This document shows, in pieces, positions 7,724-18,040 of a DNA stretch of 64,000 nt. The notes under the pieces were generated by a model, which worked only from the letters and a program-made list of their open reading frames with translations, was not told the DNA's origin and did no database searches. Origin of the DNA: Bacillus alkalisoli (GTDB lineage: Bacteria > Bacillota > Bacilli > Bacillales > Bacillaceae_I). The DNA lies in assembly GCF_002797415.1 (NCBI RefSeq), contig NZ_KZ454944.1:643745-707744 (forward strand). Reading direction: 5' to 3'. Numbering within the stretch: position 1 is the stretch's first letter; each line of letters begins with the position of its first letter. The position numbers were made by a program, and so were the translations under genes.

Positions 7724-9298
7724 GTGAAAAATGAATCATTAAAGAACGAAATAGATAGAAGAAGAACGTTTGCCATCATCTCTCACCCGGATGCAGGGAA
7801 AACGACACTGACGGAAAAACTATTACTATTCGGTAACGTTATTCGTTCCGCTGGTACAGTAAAAGGAAAAAAATCTGGCAAGTTCGCTACATCTGACTGG
7901 ATGGAGATTGAGAAAAAACGTGGAATCTCTGTTACATCTTCGGTAATGAGCTTTGAGTATATGGATAAACATATTAATATCCTAGATACACCAGGACATG
8001 AAGACTTCAGTGAAGATACGTATCGTACGTTAACAGCTGTAGATAGCGCGGTTATGATTATCGACTGTACGAAAGGTGTCGAGCCGCAAACGATCAAACT
8101 TTTCAAAGTTTGTCGTATGCGTGGTATTCCGATTTTCACGTTCATTAACAAGTTAGACCGTGAAGGAAAAGAGCCGTTAGCACTTTTAGAAGAAATTGAA
8201 GAAGTGCTTGGCATTGAGTCTTATGCGATGAACTGGCCAGTAGGGATGGGGAAACGCTTTTTAGGGGTTTACGACCGCTACAATGAAGTATTTATACGTT
8301 GGCAAGGAAAAGAAGAAGAAACACATATTCCGTTTACAGAGCTTGATTCTGTAAAAGAAATTTCCGAACACCCAACTTTTATCCAAGCAAAAGAAGACTT
8401 TGAATTGTTAGAAGAAGCTGGAAATGATTTCTCCATCGAAAAAGTGAAAAATGGCTTGCAAACACCAGTGTTTTTCGGTAGTGCGATTGCAAACTTCGGT
8501 GTGGAAATGTTCTTCCGTACGTTCTTAGACTTAGCTAATGAGCCACAATCTCGTAAAACGTCTGAAGAGGTTGTAGTGCCATCTTCAGAGCAATTCTCTG
8601 GCTTTATTTTTAAAATTCAAGCAAACATGAACCCCGCTCACCGTGACAGGCTTGCGTTTTTACGAATATGTTCTGGTGTGTTTGAACGTGGTATGAGTGT
8701 GACAGTTAGTCGGACGAAAAAAGGCATTAAATTATCACAGTCTCAACAATTTTTAGCATCTGATCGTGAAACGGTTGACCATGCATATCCTGGAGATATT
8801 ATTGGAATTTATGATCCAGGTGTGTACCAAATCGGTGATTCGTTATATGGCGAAAACCACCATATTGAATTTGATGAAATCCCAACGTTTGCCCCTGAGC
8901 TTTTCGTAAAAGTAGAGGCGAAAAACGTGATGAAAGGGAAGCAGTTCCAAAAAGGAATTACCCAACTTGTACAAGAAGGTGCCATTCAACTGTTCCGCCA
9001 ACATGGCACAGAAAGTTACATTTTAGGTGCCGTTGGTCAGCTTCAATTAGACGTTTTTGAGTATCGTATGAAGGGTGAATACAATGTAGACGTTGTATAC
9101 ACGATGATTGGTTCGAAAATTCCTCGTTGGATTGAAAACGAAAAAGTGGATACAACCTTGTTTGATTCTCGTAACATTTTAGTAAAAGATAGACAAGGTC
9201 AATATGTTGCATTGTTTGATAGTGACTTCTCATTACGTTGGTTCCAAGATAAAAATAGCGACGTAACGTTAATTGATATTATGGCTGAAGATGAGTAA
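7724..9298 (+). CDS. prfC: Peptide chain release factor 3
   Basis: 524 residues from GTG 7724, preceded by AGAGGAAGG. Translational GTPase motifs are clear: G1 [10 protein letters not shown]3 DTPGHEDF and G4 NKLD, then RF3-type domains II and III. RF3 is a GTPase that removes RF1/RF2 from the ribosome after peptide release. The gene is absent from B. subtilis at this locus but found in several other bacilli, and it lies here between minJ and csbA. It is apparently a single-gene transcription unit with its own promoter and terminator. Confidence 0.95.
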   Translation: MKNESLKNEIDRRRTFAIISHPDAGKTTLTEKLLLFGNVIRSAGTVKGKKSGKFATSDWMEIEKKRGISVTSSVMSFEYMDKHINILDTPGHEDFSEDTYRTLTAVDSAVMIIDCTKGVEPQTIKLFKVCRMRGIPIFTFINKLDREGKEPLALLEEIEEVLGIESYAMNWPVGMGKRFLGVYDRYNEVFIRWQGKEEETHIPFTELDSVKEISEHPTFIQAKEDFELLEEAGNDFSIEKVKNGLQTPVFFGSAIANFGVEMFFRTFLDLANEPQSRKTSEEVVVPSSEQFSGFIFKIQANMNPAHRDRLAFLRICSGVFERGMSVTVSRTKKGIKLSQSQQFLASDRETVDHAYPGDIIGIYDPGVYQIGDSLYGENHHIEFDEIPTFAPELFVKVEAKNVMKGKQFQKGITQLVQEGAIQLFRQHGTESYILGAVGQLQLDVFEYRMKGEYNVDVVYTMIGSKIPRWIENEKVDTTLFDSRNILVKDRQGQYVALFDSDFSLRWFQDKNSDVTLIDIMAEDE

Positions 9299-9309
9299 AT
9301 AAAATGATG

Positions 9310-9352
9310 GACCTCCTTTGCATGTTTTCTGCGAAGTGAGGTTTCTTTGTTT
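9310..9352 (+). terminator. Terminator after prfC
   Basis: ACCTCCTTTGC pairs imperfectly with GCGAAGTGAGGT and is followed by TTTCTTTGTTT. Confidence 0.65.
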
Positions 9353-9409
9353 CATTTTGGCTACTTTTTGCCGATATAAATAAAAACGATTAAAAGTAGG
9401 TGACACCAA

Positions 9410-9805
9410 ATGTATAAACTCACACAATACGTTGTTGGGACAATGACAATCGTTCATTTAAATGGAAAAGATGTTAAAACAGGAAAAGCACCAATCTACA
9501 TGAATAAACTTTCCGGAGAACAAATGTTGTTTATAACACATGTAAAGCTTCCAAGTAATATGCGGATTGTTTTAGAATTGGTGTTTGATTACGACGGAAA
9601 GAAAGTTAACTTTGAAGCAGAGTTACAAAGTTGTGAGCAAAAAGGAAAAAATGAAATTTACGTTTATATTGTAAAGTACTTAATTAGAAATGAAAAAGAC
9701 CGTGATCAGATCTTACCGTTTGTTAACGGTGTTCAAATTGCGAACAAAACAAAGAAGCTAAGTCGTGTGACGTCGACTTCCATTGAATTAAATATTATGG
9801 CGTAG
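9410..9805 (+). CDS. PilZ-like domain protein
   Basis: 131 residues from ATG 9410, preceded by GTAGGTGAC. The protein is mostly beta-strand; a conserved-looking central part (YMNKLSGEQMLFITHVKLP, then ILELVFDYDGKKVNFEAEL) resembles a PilZ beta barrel. The usual N-terminal RxxxR c-di-GMP motif is not evident, so c-di-GMP binding cannot be claimed. No signal peptide is seen. It lies alone between prfC and csbA, followed by a family B repeat. Confidence 0.55.
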   Translation: MYKLTQYVVGTMTIVHLNGKDVKTGKAPIYMNKLSGEQMLFITHVKLPSNMRIVLELVFDYDGKKVNFEAELQSCEQKGKNEIYVYIVKYLIRNEKDRDQILPFVNGVQIANKTKKLSRVTSTSIELNIMA

Positions 9806-9832
9806 TACAACAACATTAAAAACCTGTTATAA

Positions 9833-9970
9833 TTGAGTGAGTTTCATCAGATATTGTTCCTCTACGAAAAACGAATATTAACTAGTGAATATTTAGGAAA
9901 ACATAAATGTTATACGAACAAATTAAATACCTATAGGTTTTTCCCTTAAACGAATTGTATTTATGAAATT
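9833..9970. repeat. Family B MITE-like element, copy 2
   Basis: TGAGTGAGTTTCA at the left end, GAAAAACGAATATTAA at 9866, then AAACGAATTGTATTTATGAA at the right end. It aligns with 5087-5230; the right internal arm is degenerate (GGTTTTTCC). Confidence 0.6.
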
Positions 9971-10003
9971 AACATGAAAATGATATAAAAAGAGGTTTTT
10001 TCA

Positions 10004-10228
10004 TTGATTATAAAAGTATTATTAGCGATTTTTCTACCTGCATTGCTTGTTATTTTGTTTACGAGGGTTACGTTTAATGCGTATGTGGGGACTGCATTGA
10101 CTGCTGCGTTAATCGTTGCCGCTATATTGAAGGGTCACTCGGACGAGTGGTTTATTATTGTGTTAGATATTGTATCCTTGGGCGTTGGATTTTTATACGC
10201 TCGAACGATGTTCAAAAAGAAAGTCTGA
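10004..10228 (+). CDS. csbA: CsbA family membrane protein
   Basis: 74 residues with two to three membrane segments (LLAIFLPALLVILF, then ALTAALIVAAIL and IVLDIVSLGVGFLYA) and a basic C-terminus. Starts with TTG 10004 preceded by AGAGG. Sequence and position 5' of uvrBA match B. subtilis CsbA, a sigma-B-controlled protein of unknown function. In this genome an ECF sigma pair and a lipoprotein gene separate it from uvrB. Confidence 0.88.
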   Translation: MIIKVLLAIFLPALLVILFTRVTFNAYVGTALTAALIVAAILKGHSDEWFIIVLDIVSLGVGFLYARTMFKKKV

Positions 10229-10262
10229 ATCCAGCTGTTTAGTGGTTTCAGGCTTTTTTTCG
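10224..10262 (+). terminator. Terminator after csbA
   Basis: CTGAATCC and GGTTTCAG pair around the loop and are followed by GC and a seven-T run; the stem begins in the csbA stop codon. Confidence 0.75.
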
Positions 10263-10321
10263 TATAAATGAAACCGTCAAAACTTCTGTAACGTCCAATG
10301 ATTAAGAAAGGGGGAGAGAGT

Positions 10322-10870
10322 ATGGGGGAATTTTCGGAGGAAGAAAAGATAGAGTTAGTGGAAAAAGCGATGGCTCAGTACGGGGAAGCGATTAAACGTC
10401 TACTATTCACTTATGTTCGCGACCATGCCGTTGTGGACGATTTGTTCCAGGAAGTGTTTATTAAAGTATATTACCAACTTGATTCCTTTCGAGGTGATAG
10501 TGAATTAAAAACGTGGATTTACCGGATTGCGATCAATAAAAGTAAAGACTATTTGCGGAGCTTTTCTACTAGATTGAAAAACTTAGTGAAATTGCAATCT
10601 AGTTTTGTGGCGGAACAAGCAGCCGATGCAGAGATGCTCGTGATGGAAGGCGAATCTCAGTCCGAAATAGGAGCGCTTGTCTTACAATTACCAATTAAAT
10701 ATCGAGAAGTATTGATTCTCTTTTATTATAAAGATTTCACGGTGGAAGAAATAAGTGACATCCTACATATGAACAAAAACACCATTAAAACGAGGCTCAA
10801 CAGAGGCAGAAGCTGTCTAAAAGATTTGATGGTAGATAGGGGATATGACGATGACCGACTTTTTAGATAA
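10322..10870 (+). CDS. ECF-type RNA polymerase sigma factor
   Basis: 182 residues from ATG 10322, preceded by AAGGGGGAG. Region 2 (VVDDLFQEVFIKVYYQLDSFRG, then LKTWIYRIAINKSKDYLR) and region 4 (LPIKYREVLILFYYKDFTVEEISDIL, then NKNTIKTRLNRGRSCLK) are typical of ECF sigma factors of the SigW/SigV/YlaC kind. The downstream gene overlaps by 26 bp and encodes a membrane protein, the usual position of the cognate anti-sigma. The stress it senses cannot be told from sequence. Confidence 0.92.
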   Translation: MGEFSEEEKIELVEKAMAQYGEAIKRLLFTYVRDHAVVDDLFQEVFIKVYYQLDSFRGDSELKTWIYRIAINKSKDYLRSFSTRLKNLVKLQSSFVAEQAADAEMLVMEGESQSEIGALVLQLPIKYREVLILFYYKDFTVEEISDILHMNKNTIKTRLNRGRSCLKDLMVDRGYDDDRLFR

Positions 10871-11429
10871 GGAAAAATTGAAGCAACACGTGGACCAGTA
10901 TATTTCACCACATTCACTTTATACGGGAATTGACCAAAAAAGAGTGCTCGAGAGGATCCAGTCTTCTAGAGGACGGAAACGATATATAAAAAATCCACGG
11001 ATTATGTTATCTGTTATTGTGTTTTTTCTGGCAGTGATGGTTGTTATGAGTTTCGTTGGTAACGAAGAACCTAGTTTAGGAGCAAAGCATTGGAAAGAAC
11101 AGCTTTACCTCGGAATGGAAAAGGAAGATGTATTGCGAGTTTTAGGGAACCAGTATGTGGAGGTAGAGAGTGCGGATGGTGTGGAACGAGATGTTCTTTT
11201 ATGGCGATACGACTTTGTAAAAGAATCTGGATATGTGTATGAGGAAGAATATGATTTTCTCGATATTGCAGGAGTAGTTAGTGGGAAAATGGACTATCAA
11301 ATATTGATTAATCTTGCTGGCGATGAAGTTGTTAGGTACACGATTTTATATAGGTACAGTGAGGAGAAGACGATTCTATATATGAACTCAGTGAATCACG
11401 GCGAGCAGGAGTATCCGATTGAAGGATGA
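10845..11429 (+). CDS. Putative membrane anti-sigma factor
   Basis: 194 residues starting MTMTDFLDKEKLKQHV and translationally coupled to the sigma gene. About 50 N-terminal cytoplasmic residues, one membrane segment (IMLSVIVFFLAVMVVMSFV, about 54-72), then an external domain of about 120 residues rich in acidic and aromatic residues. No HxxxCxxC zinc anti-sigma motif is present. The role as anti-sigma is inferred from topology and coupling. Confidence 0.65.
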   Translation: MTMTDFLDKEKLKQHVDQYISPHSLYTGIDQKRVLERIQSSRGRKRYIKNPRIMLSVIVFFLAVMVVMSFVGNEEPSLGAKHWKEQLYLGMEKEDVLRVLGNQYVEVESADGVERDVLLWRYDFVKESGYVYEEEYDFLDIAGVVSGKMDYQILINLAGDEVVRYTILYRYSEEKTILYMNSVNHGEQEYPIEG

Positions 11430-11450
11430 AAAGAGTACATTTTTTTAGGA

Positions 11451-11489
11451 AACATTAATGAGGGTGGGGTGCTCATTAATGTTTTTTTT
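11451..11489 (+). terminator. Terminator after the sigma/anti-sigma operon
   Basis: AACATTAATGAG and CTCATTAATGTT form a perfect 12-bp stem followed by eight T. Confidence 0.85.
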
Positions 11490-11540
11490 GTTGTATCATT
11501 TTGTAGGTGGATTTTTAATTGTTTTAGAGAACATTTTTGG

Positions 11541-11700
11541 TCTTATCGGCGAAAATCGTTATTTTATCGGCGAAATTTACGGTTTAATCAGCGAAAATCA
11601 AAAATTAATCGGCGAAAATCGGACTTCAATCAGCGAATGTCTATAGCCAATCGGCGAAAGTATTACAAATCAGCGATGCTCCCCTCTTATCAGCGATAAA
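11541..11700. repeat. 21-bp-period repeat array 1 (motif TCRGCGA)
   Basis: Eight copies of TCGGCGA or TCAGCGA start at 11546, 11567, 11588, 11609, 11630, 11651, 11670 and 11690. The pitch is 21 bp for the first six and 19-20 bp at the end. Core unit is about TTATCGGCGAAAATC with a variable 7-9 bp spacer. The array lies between convergent gene ends directly behind a terminator. Short frames read through it (IGENR..ISENQ) are artefacts of the 21-bp period. Confidence 0.85.
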
Positions 11701-11750
11701 ATACAGCAGTAATAGCAAACCCCCATATAGATAAAATCAAACATAGCAAT

Positions 11751-12236
11751 TTAATTACTCATTCCCAATCTCCCCCGAAACTGCTCTACCTTCTCCAACT
11801 CGTTCCTTGTCGGCTCCTCCAATCTCGCAGGCGTTACAACCCAAATAGGGTCTTTTCCGAATGTTTCCCCATATCCAGTTAACACTCCAATTACTGTAAC
11901 AACATCACCAACATCAATAGAGTCGTCCAAAGCCTCACTTAAATTCACATAAATGGTTGGAAGTTTACCCTCTTTTAATTCAATGGTCCTCTCATCTTCT
12001 ATCCGATGCACAGCCGCAGTCCAGCGTACATGTTTGTTCTTATTTTCTTTTATAAAGTCATGCACATACAAACCGTCTATTTCACTAAAAGTAAGTTCAT
12101 CGCTAGAAGGCCCGAGTTTCAGAGCATCTTCATCCAAATATTCAAAAGCTAGTCTTTCTTCTGGGATAGCATTTGTACTACATCCAGAGAAAAGTAGTCC
12201 TATAAAAATAATTAATACAAACGTTACACGGTACAT
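11751..12236 (-). CDS. Lipoprotein with predicted OB-fold domain
   Basis: 161 residues from ATG 12236; an in-frame TTG at 12248 is an alternative, and neither has a strong RBS. Type II signal peptide with lipobox LFSGC, so Cys18 should be lipidated. The mature part (WTAAVHRIEDERTIELKEGK, then DVGDVVTVIGVLTGYG) has the strand pattern of an OB-fold, tRNA_anti-like lipoprotein domain. Ligand unknown. Convergent with the sigma operon across array 1. Confidence 0.7.
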   Translation of the reverse strand: MYRVTFVLIIFIGLLFSGCSTNAIPEERLAFEYLDEDALKLGPSSDELTFSEIDGLYVHDFIKENKNKHVRWTAAVHRIEDERTIELKEGKLPTIYVNLSEALDDSIDVGDVVTVIGVLTGYGETFGKDPIWVVTPARLEEPTRNELEKVEQFRGRLGMSN

Positions 12237-12316
12237 GATAAAAACCAATCCATTCTGTCAAAGATACTAATATTGTATATAGAAAGAAGAATAACGACAA
12301 CCTAACAAAAAAATAA

Positions 12317-12330
12317 CGAATATACGTTCT
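12317..12330. promoter_or_regulatory. Candidate LexA (DinR) SOS box of uvrBA
   Basis: CGAATATACGTTCT matches the Bacillus LexA consensus CGAAC-RNRY-GTTCG at 8 of 10 arm positions and at all four spacer positions. It lies about 230 bp upstream of uvrB. Confidence 0.6.
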
Positions 12331-12336
12331 TATTTT

Positions 12337-12366
12337 TGTTATTTTTCCATCTGTTTGTGGTAGAAT
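12337..12366 (+). promoter_or_regulatory. Candidate extended -10 promoter of uvrBA
   Basis: TGGTAGAAT (TGn plus TAGAAT, 12358-12366), with a weak -35 TTGTTA at 12337 (19-bp spacer), just downstream of the LexA box. Family B copy 3 lies between it and uvrB. Confidence 0.35.
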
Positions 12367-12372
12367 ATGTAC

Positions 12373-12527
12373 ATGAAACAACTTCAGTATTCAGTTCGTT
12401 TAATCAAAAACGAATATTTTGTTATAATATGAAAAAACGTTCGTTTATTAAGGTGTATTTAACATCATTTAAGTTATAATTATTCGTTTTTCGTATAGTA
12501 TTCATACATGTTGAAACGGACTCACAT
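12373..12527. repeat. Family B MITE-like element, copy 3 (inverted)
   Basis: Contains AAAAACGAATATT (about 12406) and ATTCGTTTTTCG (about 12482), and ends ATGTTGAAACGGACTCACA. Its reverse complement aligns with copies 1 and 2. It occupies most of the uvrB 5' leader. Confidence 0.6.
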
Positions 12528-12559
12528 AGATTATATTGAACAATTTAGGGGGCTTGTGT

Positions 12560-14539
12560 GTGGAAAAAGAGTTTGAATTAGTTTCGAATTATAAGCCAGA
12601 AGGTGACCAACCGGAAGCGATTAAACAAATAGTTGCTGGTCTCGAAGCGGGAAAGAAACATCAAACGCTTTTAGGTGCGACGGGAACTGGAAAAACGTTC
12701 ACCATTTCAAACGTTATTCAGCAAGTGAAAAAACCTACATTAATTATCGCCCATAACAAAACGCTAGCTGGTCAACTTTATAGTGAATTTAAAGAGTTTT
12801 TCCCAACCAATGCAGTCGAGTATTTTGTTAGTTACTACGATTATTATCAACCAGAAGCATATGTGCCATCAACGGACACCTTCATTGAAAAAGATGCGAG
12901 CATCAATGATGAAATTGACAAACTACGCCACTCGGCAACTGCATCCCTTTTTGAACGAAACGATGTTATTATTATCGCCAGTGTATCGTGTATTTACGGT
13001 TTAGGTTCACCGGAAGAATATCGTGATTTAGTCGTTTCTTTAAGAACAGGAATGGAACTAGACAGAAACCAACTTCTCCGTAATTTAGTAGATATTCAAT
13101 ACAGCAGAAACGACATTGACTTCCAACGCGGTACTTTCCGAGTGCGCGGTGATGTTGTTGAAATCTTCCCCGCGTCAAGAGATGAACATTGTATTCGAAT
13201 TGAATTTTTTGGGGATGAAATTGATCGAATTAGAGAAGTGGACGCGTTAACAGGAGAAATTCTTTCAGATCGAAACCACGTATCTATTTTTCCGGCTTCC
13301 CACTTCGTTACTCGTGAAGAAAAAATGCGAAAAGCAATTGTGAATATTGAAGCGGAATTGGAAGAGCGTTTAGAGGAGTTACGAGAAAATGGCAAGCTTT
13401 TAGAAGCTCAGCGCCTAGAACAACGTACCCGCTACGACTTAGAAATGATGCGAGAAATGGGCTTTTGTTCTGGAATTGAAAACTATTCCCGCCATTTAAC
13501 CTTAAGGGAAACTGGTTCGACACCTTACACACTAATTGATTTCTTTCCAGAAGACTTCTTAATTGTTGTAGATGAGTCTCATGTTACATTACCACAAATT
13601 CGTGGAATGTTTAACGGAGACCAAGCGCGGAAACAAGTATTAGTAGATCACGGTTTCCGTCTACCTTCTTCTAAAGACAACCGACCTTTACGATTTGATG
13701 AATTTGAAGAAAAAGTAAACCAAATAGTATTCGTATCGGCTACTCCAGGGCCATACGAATTAGAACATACACCGGATATGGTGCAACAAATTATTCGTCC
13801 TACTGGTTTGTTAGACCCAACCATTGATATTCGTCCAATCAAAGGGCAAATTGATGATTTGATAGGCGAAATCAACCTACGTGTGGAAAAAAATGAGCGC
13901 GTGCTAGTAACAACGTTAACAAAGAAAATGTCAGAAGACTTAACAGCATACTTAAAAGAAATTGGCATGAAAGTGGCATACTTGCATTCAGAAATAAAAA
14001 CATTAGAGCGTATTGAAATCATTCGCGAACTACGTATGGGGAAATACGATGTTTTAATCGGAATTAACTTACTAAGGGAAGGTTTAGATATTCCGGAAGT
14101 ATCGCTAGTAACCATATTAGATGCAGATAAAGAAGGTTTCCTCCGTTCGGAACGTGCTTTAATCCAAACAATCGGGCGTGCTGCTCGTAATTCGAACGGT
14201 CAAGTTATTATGTATGCAGATAGAATAACAAAATCGATGAACATTGCGATAGACGAGACAAAACGTCGTCGTCAAATTCAAGAAGAATATAACGAGAAAC
14301 ATGGCGTTACGCCAACGACAATCCAAAAAGGCATTCGGGATGCCATTAAGGCCACTTTTGCAGCGGAAGATGGAGAGCGGTACGAAACAACACCGAAATT
14401 AAGACCGAAAAACAAAAAAGAACGAGAGATATTAATCGAATCAATGGAGCAGGAGATGAAGGATGCAGCAAAAGCACTCGACTTCGAGCGTGCAGCAGAG
14501 CTTCGTGACCTCATCTTAGAGCTAAAAGCGGAAGGATGA
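12560..14539 (+). CDS. uvrB: Excinuclease ABC subunit B
   Basis: 659 residues from GTG 12560, preceded by AGGGGGC; an upstream in-frame ATG at 12536 precedes this RBS. Contains Walker [10 protein letters not shown], the damage-probing beta-hairpin region [20 protein letters not shown], helicase motifs including DESH-type DESHVTLPQ and QTIGRAARN, and a C-terminal UVR motif ([19 protein letters not shown]) that binds UvrC. Acts with UvrA in nucleotide excision repair. uvrA follows 7 bp downstream in the same operon, with a LexA-like box upstream. Confidence 0.98.
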   Translation: MEKEFELVSNYKPEGDQPEAIKQIVAGLEAGKKHQTLLGATGTGKTFTISNVIQQVKKPTLIIAHNKTLAGQLYSEFKEFFPTNAVEYFVSYYDYYQPEAYVPSTDTFIEKDASINDEIDKLRHSATASLFERNDVIIIASVSCIYGLGSPEEYRDLVVSLRTGMELDRNQLLRNLVDIQYSRNDIDFQRGTFRVRGDVVEIFPASRDEHCIRIEFFGDEIDRIREVDALTGEILSDRNHVSIFPASHFVTREEKMRKAIVNIEAELEERLEELRENGKLLEAQRLEQRTRYDLEMMREMGFCSGIENYSRHLTLRETGSTPYTLIDFFPEDFLIVVDESHVTLPQIRGMFNGDQARKQVLVDHGFRLPSSKDNRPLRFDEFEEKVNQIVFVSATPGPYELEHTPDMVQQIIRPTGLLDPTIDIRPIKGQIDDLIGEINLRVEKNERVLVTTLTKKMSEDLTAYLKEIGMKVAYLHSEIKTLERIEIIRELRMGKYDVLIGINLLREGLDIPEVSLVTILDADKEGFLRSERALIQTIGRAARNSNGQVIMYADRITKSMNIAIDETKRRRQIQEEYNEKHGVTPTTIQKGIRDAIKATFAAEDGERYETTPKLRPKNKKEREILIESMEQEMKDAAKALDFERAAELRDLILELKAEG

Positions 14540-14546
14540 AACAAGG

Positions 14547-17420
14547 ATGGCAATGGATAAAATTGTTGTAAAAGGGGCAAGAGCCCATAACTTAAAAAAT
14601 ATCGACGTAACCATCCCTCGCGATAAGCTTGTTGTTTTAACAGGCTTATCTGGGTCTGGAAAATCATCGCTTGCGTTCGATACGATCTATGCAGAAGGCC
14701 AACGTCGTTATGTTGAATCACTATCTGCTTACGCCCGCCAATTTTTAGGACAAATGGATAAGCCAGACGTAGATGCAATTGAAGGACTATCGCCTGCTAT
14801 TTCCATCGACCAAAAAACGACGAGCCGAAATCCACGTTCCACGGTTGGTACCGTAACAGAGATTTATGATTACTTACGACTATTGTTTGCGAGAGTTGGA
14901 AAGCCAACATGTCCAAAGCATGGTATTGAAATCTCATCGCAAACAATCGAACAGATGGTAGACCGAATTTTACAATACGAAGAACGCACAAAACTTCAAA
15001 TATTAGCACCTATCGTCCAAGGACGAAAAGGTACACACGTAAAAGTGTTTGAAGACATTAAAAAACAAGGATATGTACGCGTTCGTGTAAATGGGGAAAT
15101 GCTTGAAGTAGCGGAAGAAATAGAACTCGAGAAAAATAAGAAACATAGTATCGAAGTGGTTATTGACCGAGTAGTCGTGAAAGAAGGCGTGGCTACCCGC
15201 TTATCAGATTCACTAGAAACAGCGCTTAAACTTGGTGAAGGAAAAGTTATCGTAGACGTTATCGGACAAGAAGAGCTACTATTCAGTGAGTTGCACGCTT
15301 GTCCGCATTGCGGATTTTCCATCGGTGAACTTGAGCCCCGCATGTTCTCGTTTAACTCACCATTTGGCGCATGTCATAAATGTGATGGCTTAGGAACAAA
15401 GCTAGAAGTAGATGTAGACTTAATCATTCCGAATAAAGAGCTAACATTAAAACAACATGCCATTGCACCTTGGGAACCATCTAGCTCACAATATTATCCG
15501 CAACTATTAGAATCAGTTTGTAATCATTACGGAATCGATATGGAAATTCCAGTGAAAGAAATACCGAAGCATTTATTAGACAAAGTTTTATACGGTAGCG
15601 ATGGGGAAGAAATCTATTTCCGTTATGAAAATGATTTTGGACAAGTGAGAGAAAACTATATTTCGTTTGAAGGTGTCATTCGAAATGTAGAACGTCGTTA
15701 CAAAGAAACAAGCTCCGACTACATTCGCGAACAAATGGAAAAATACATGGCCCAACAAGCATGCCCTACATGTAAAGGGAACCGTTTAAGATCAGAAAGT
15801 TTGTCTGTCTTAATCGACCAAAAACATATTGGGGACGTGACAAAGTTTTCGATTGTGGAAGCTTTAGATTTCTTTGAAACATTGAACCTTTCGGAAAAAG
15901 ATAAAAAAATTGCCCATATGATTTTACGAGAAATCATTGAAAGACTCGGATTCTTAAATAATGTGGGACTAGACTATTTATCAATGAGTCGCTCAGCCGG
16001 TACATTATCAGGTGGAGAAGCGCAACGCATCAGGCTTGCCACGCAAATCGGATCAAGATTAACAGGTGTATTATACATTTTAGATGAACCTTCTATCGGT
16101 TTACATCAAAGAGACAATGACCGTTTAATTCAAACATTAAAAAACATGCGTGAAATCGGAAATACGTTGATTGTCGTAGAACATGATGAAGATACGATGC
16201 TTGCAGCCGATTATCTCATAGACATTGGCCCTGGAGCGGGAGTTCACGGAGGACAAATCGTTTCAGCAGGTACACCAGAAGAAGTAATGAACGATCCTAA
16301 CTCCTTAACAGGACAATACTTATTAGGAAGTAAGTTCATCCCTTTACCACTAGAAAGAAAAAGAGTGGAAGACCGTCACCTCGAAATTATTGGGGCGAAC
16401 GAAAATAACTTAAAGAATGTATCGGTAAAAATTCCATTAGGCTGCTTTGTCGCTGTTACCGGTGTGTCTGGTTCAGGGAAAAGTACGTTAATCAATGAAG
16501 TGCTTCATAAATCTTTGGCGCAAAACTTGCATAAAGCAAAAGTACGACCTGGTGAACATAAACAAATAAAAGGCATAGAGCAATTAGAAAAAGTGATTGA
16601 TATAGATCAGTCACCAATTGGCAGAACGCCTAGATCAAACCCTGCAACATATACAGGGGTATTTGATGATATTCGTGACGTGTATGCCCAAACAAACGAA
16701 GCAAAAGTTCGTGGATATAAAAAAGGGCGCTTTAGTTTTAATGTAAAAGGCGGACGTTGTGAAGCGTGTCGTGGAGATGGAATAATTAAAATAGAAATGC
16801 ACTTTTTACCGGACGTATATGTCCCATGTGAAGTGTGTCACGGAAAGCGATATAACCGTGAAACATTAGAGGTGCAATATAAAGGGAAAAATATTTCGGA
16901 CATTCTAGGAATGACAGTAGAAGATGCAGTAGTATTTTTCGAAAATATCCCGAAAATTAGTCGAAAGCTTCAAACCATTTTAGATGTTGGATTAGGATAT
17001 ATCACACTTGGTCAACCTGCAACCACTTTGTCAGGAGGAGAAGCCCAACGTGTGAAATTAGCATCTGAACTTCATCGTCGTTCCACGGGCCGTTCGCTTT
17101 ACATTTTAGATGAGCCGACAACAGGGTTACACGTTGACGATATTGCTCGTTTACTAAAAGTATTGCAACGTCTAGTAGAAAATGGTGATACGGTACTTGT
17201 TATTGAGCATAATTTAGATGTAGTTAAAGCGGTAGATTATATCATTGACCTTGGTCCAGAGGGTGGAGATAAAGGTGGAATAATCGTTGCTACTGGTACA
17301 CCGGAACAAGTAAGTGAAGAAGAAAAATCTCACACAGGTCGCTACTTAAAGCCAATTTTAGAACGAGACCGTATCCGAATGGAAAAAAGAGTAGAAGAGC
17401 TCGAAGAAACGAGAGCTTAA
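14547..17420 (+). CDS. uvrA: Excinuclease ABC subunit A
   Basis: 957 residues, start [19 protein letters not shown] as in B. subtilis. Two ABC ATPase modules: Walker [10 protein letters not shown] and GVSGSGKST, signatures [12 protein letters not shown] and [12 protein letters not shown]. Zinc-binding Cys clusters include CPHC..CHKC, CPTC, and CEAC..CEVC. Damage-recognition ATPase of nucleotide excision repair; loads UvrB onto lesions. Confidence 0.98.
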   Translation: MAMDKIVVKGARAHNLKNIDVTIPRDKLVVLTGLSGSGKSSLAFDTIYAEGQRRYVESLSAYARQFLGQMDKPDVDAIEGLSPAISIDQKTTSRNPRSTVGTVTEIYDYLRLLFARVGKPTCPKHGIEISSQTIEQMVDRILQYEERTKLQILAPIVQGRKGTHVKVFEDIKKQGYVRVRVNGEMLEVAEEIELEKNKKHSIEVVIDRVVVKEGVATRLSDSLETALKLGEGKVIVDVIGQEELLFSELHACPHCGFSIGELEPRMFSFNSPFGACHKCDGLGTKLEVDVDLIIPNKELTLKQHAIAPWEPSSSQYYPQLLESVCNHYGIDMEIPVKEIPKHLLDKVLYGSDGEEIYFRYENDFGQVRENYISFEGVIRNVERRYKETSSDYIREQMEKYMAQQACPTCKGNRLRSESLSVLIDQKHIGDVTKFSIVEALDFFETLNLSEKDKKIAHMILREIIERLGFLNNVGLDYLSMSRSAGTLSGGEAQRIRLATQIGSRLTGVLYILDEPSIGLHQRDNDRLIQTLKNMREIGNTLIVVEHDEDTMLAADYLIDIGPGAGVHGGQIVSAGTPEEVMNDPNSLTGQYLLGSKFIPLPLERKRVEDRHLEIIGANENNLKNVSVKIPLGCFVAVTGVSGSGKSTLINEVLHKSLAQNLHKAKVRPGEHKQIKGIEQLEKVIDIDQSPIGRTPRSNPATYTGVFDDIRDVYAQTNEAKVRGYKKGRFSFNVKGGRCEACRGDGIIKIEMHFLPDVYVPCEVCHGKRYNRETLEVQYKGKNISDILGMTVEDAVVFFENIPKISRKLQTILDVGLGYITLGQPATTLSGGEAQRVKLASELHRRSTGRSLYILDEPTTGLHVDDIARLLKVLQRLVENGDTVLVIEHNLDVVKAVDYIIDLGPEGGDKGGIIVATGTPEQVSEEEKSHTGRYLKPILERDRIRMEKRVEELEETRA

Positions 17421-17435
17421 AAAGGAAAAAAGAAA

Positions 17436-17461
17436 GACGAAACTATTTAATCAGTTTCGTC
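17436..17461. terminator. Bidirectional terminator between uvrA and the convergent gene
   Basis: GACGAAACT and AGTTTCGTC form a perfect 9-bp stem with A-rich left and T/C-rich right flanks. The right arm covers the stop codon of the minus-strand gene. Confidence 0.75.
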
Positions 17462-17861
17462 CTTCTTCTTCTTGCACTTTTTGTTCAATAAAATCCCGAA
17501 TGAACCTTACATCCATTGTATATGTTGTATCCCTAAATCTTATTTCCCCAGTATTTTCATTCATTTTTCCTTTTAAGTGAAAGGAAGAGGTGGAAACAGA
17601 GTATTCTTTTGTGTCCTCTTTATAATCAAAATCAGCATCTTTAATTTCTCTTGTGACAACTGGCTTAATCGTGTTTTCCACAAATTTAGTTCCTGTTTCT
17701 GTCACATCACTTGAAAGTACTCCAAAGAAAATTAACCCAGCTATGACAATAGCAATTAATATTAATTTAGATAGTAAACTTTTGATTAATGGGATGACGA
17801 TAAATAAAATGACGGCAACAATAACGATAGTTAATAAATGATCCATAATGAAATCTAACAT
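17451..17861 (-). CDS. Hypothetical membrane protein
   Basis: 136 residues, start ATG 17861 behind AGGAGAGGAG. Two hydrophobic segments at the N-terminus (about 8-28 and 30-50), then a soluble C-terminal domain of about 85 residues with charged beta-strand character (DFDYKEDTKEYSVSTSSFHL). No family recognised. Convergent with uvrA and followed upstream by a family A repeat. Confidence 0.65.
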   Translation of the reverse strand: MLDFIMDHLLTIVIVAVILFIVIPLIKSLLSKLILIAIVIAGLIFFGVLSSDVTETGTKFVENTIKPVVTREIKDADFDYKEDTKEYSVSTSSFHLKGKMNENTGEIRFRDTTYTMDVRFIRDFIEQKVQEEEGRN

Positions 17862-18040
17862 TCTAACAACTCCTCTCCTTACTATTATACCAATATTACC
17901 TTATGAAAAAAATTGATACATCGTTTCCTACATCTACGTCTCGAGACTTACTTTCATTATGAAAAAATTACAGCCAGCGACCGAATGCAAAATAAACATT
18001 ATGTGAGAAAATAGACTTACATTAGAAAAACTCTCGAACG

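Noticed and set aside
9410-9805. Firm assignment as a c-di-GMP receptor
   Set aside because: The PilZ-like fold is plausible, but the RxxxR and (D/N)xSxxG ligand motifs are not clearly present.
11458-11646. Frame with heptad-like IGENR/ISENQ repeats
   Set aside because: It is the product of the 21-bp period of array 1 being divisible by three; starts inside a terminator stem and has no RBS.
11541-11700. CRISPR array
   Set aside because: The repeated motif is only about 14 bp and the spacers 7-9 bp, far too short, and there are no cas genes. The same applies to 34121-34300 and 40136-40290.
12178-12381. Minus-strand frame upstream of the lipoprotein
   Set aside because: Overlaps the lipoprotein 5' end in another frame, covers the uvrB promoter and LexA box, and has no RBS.
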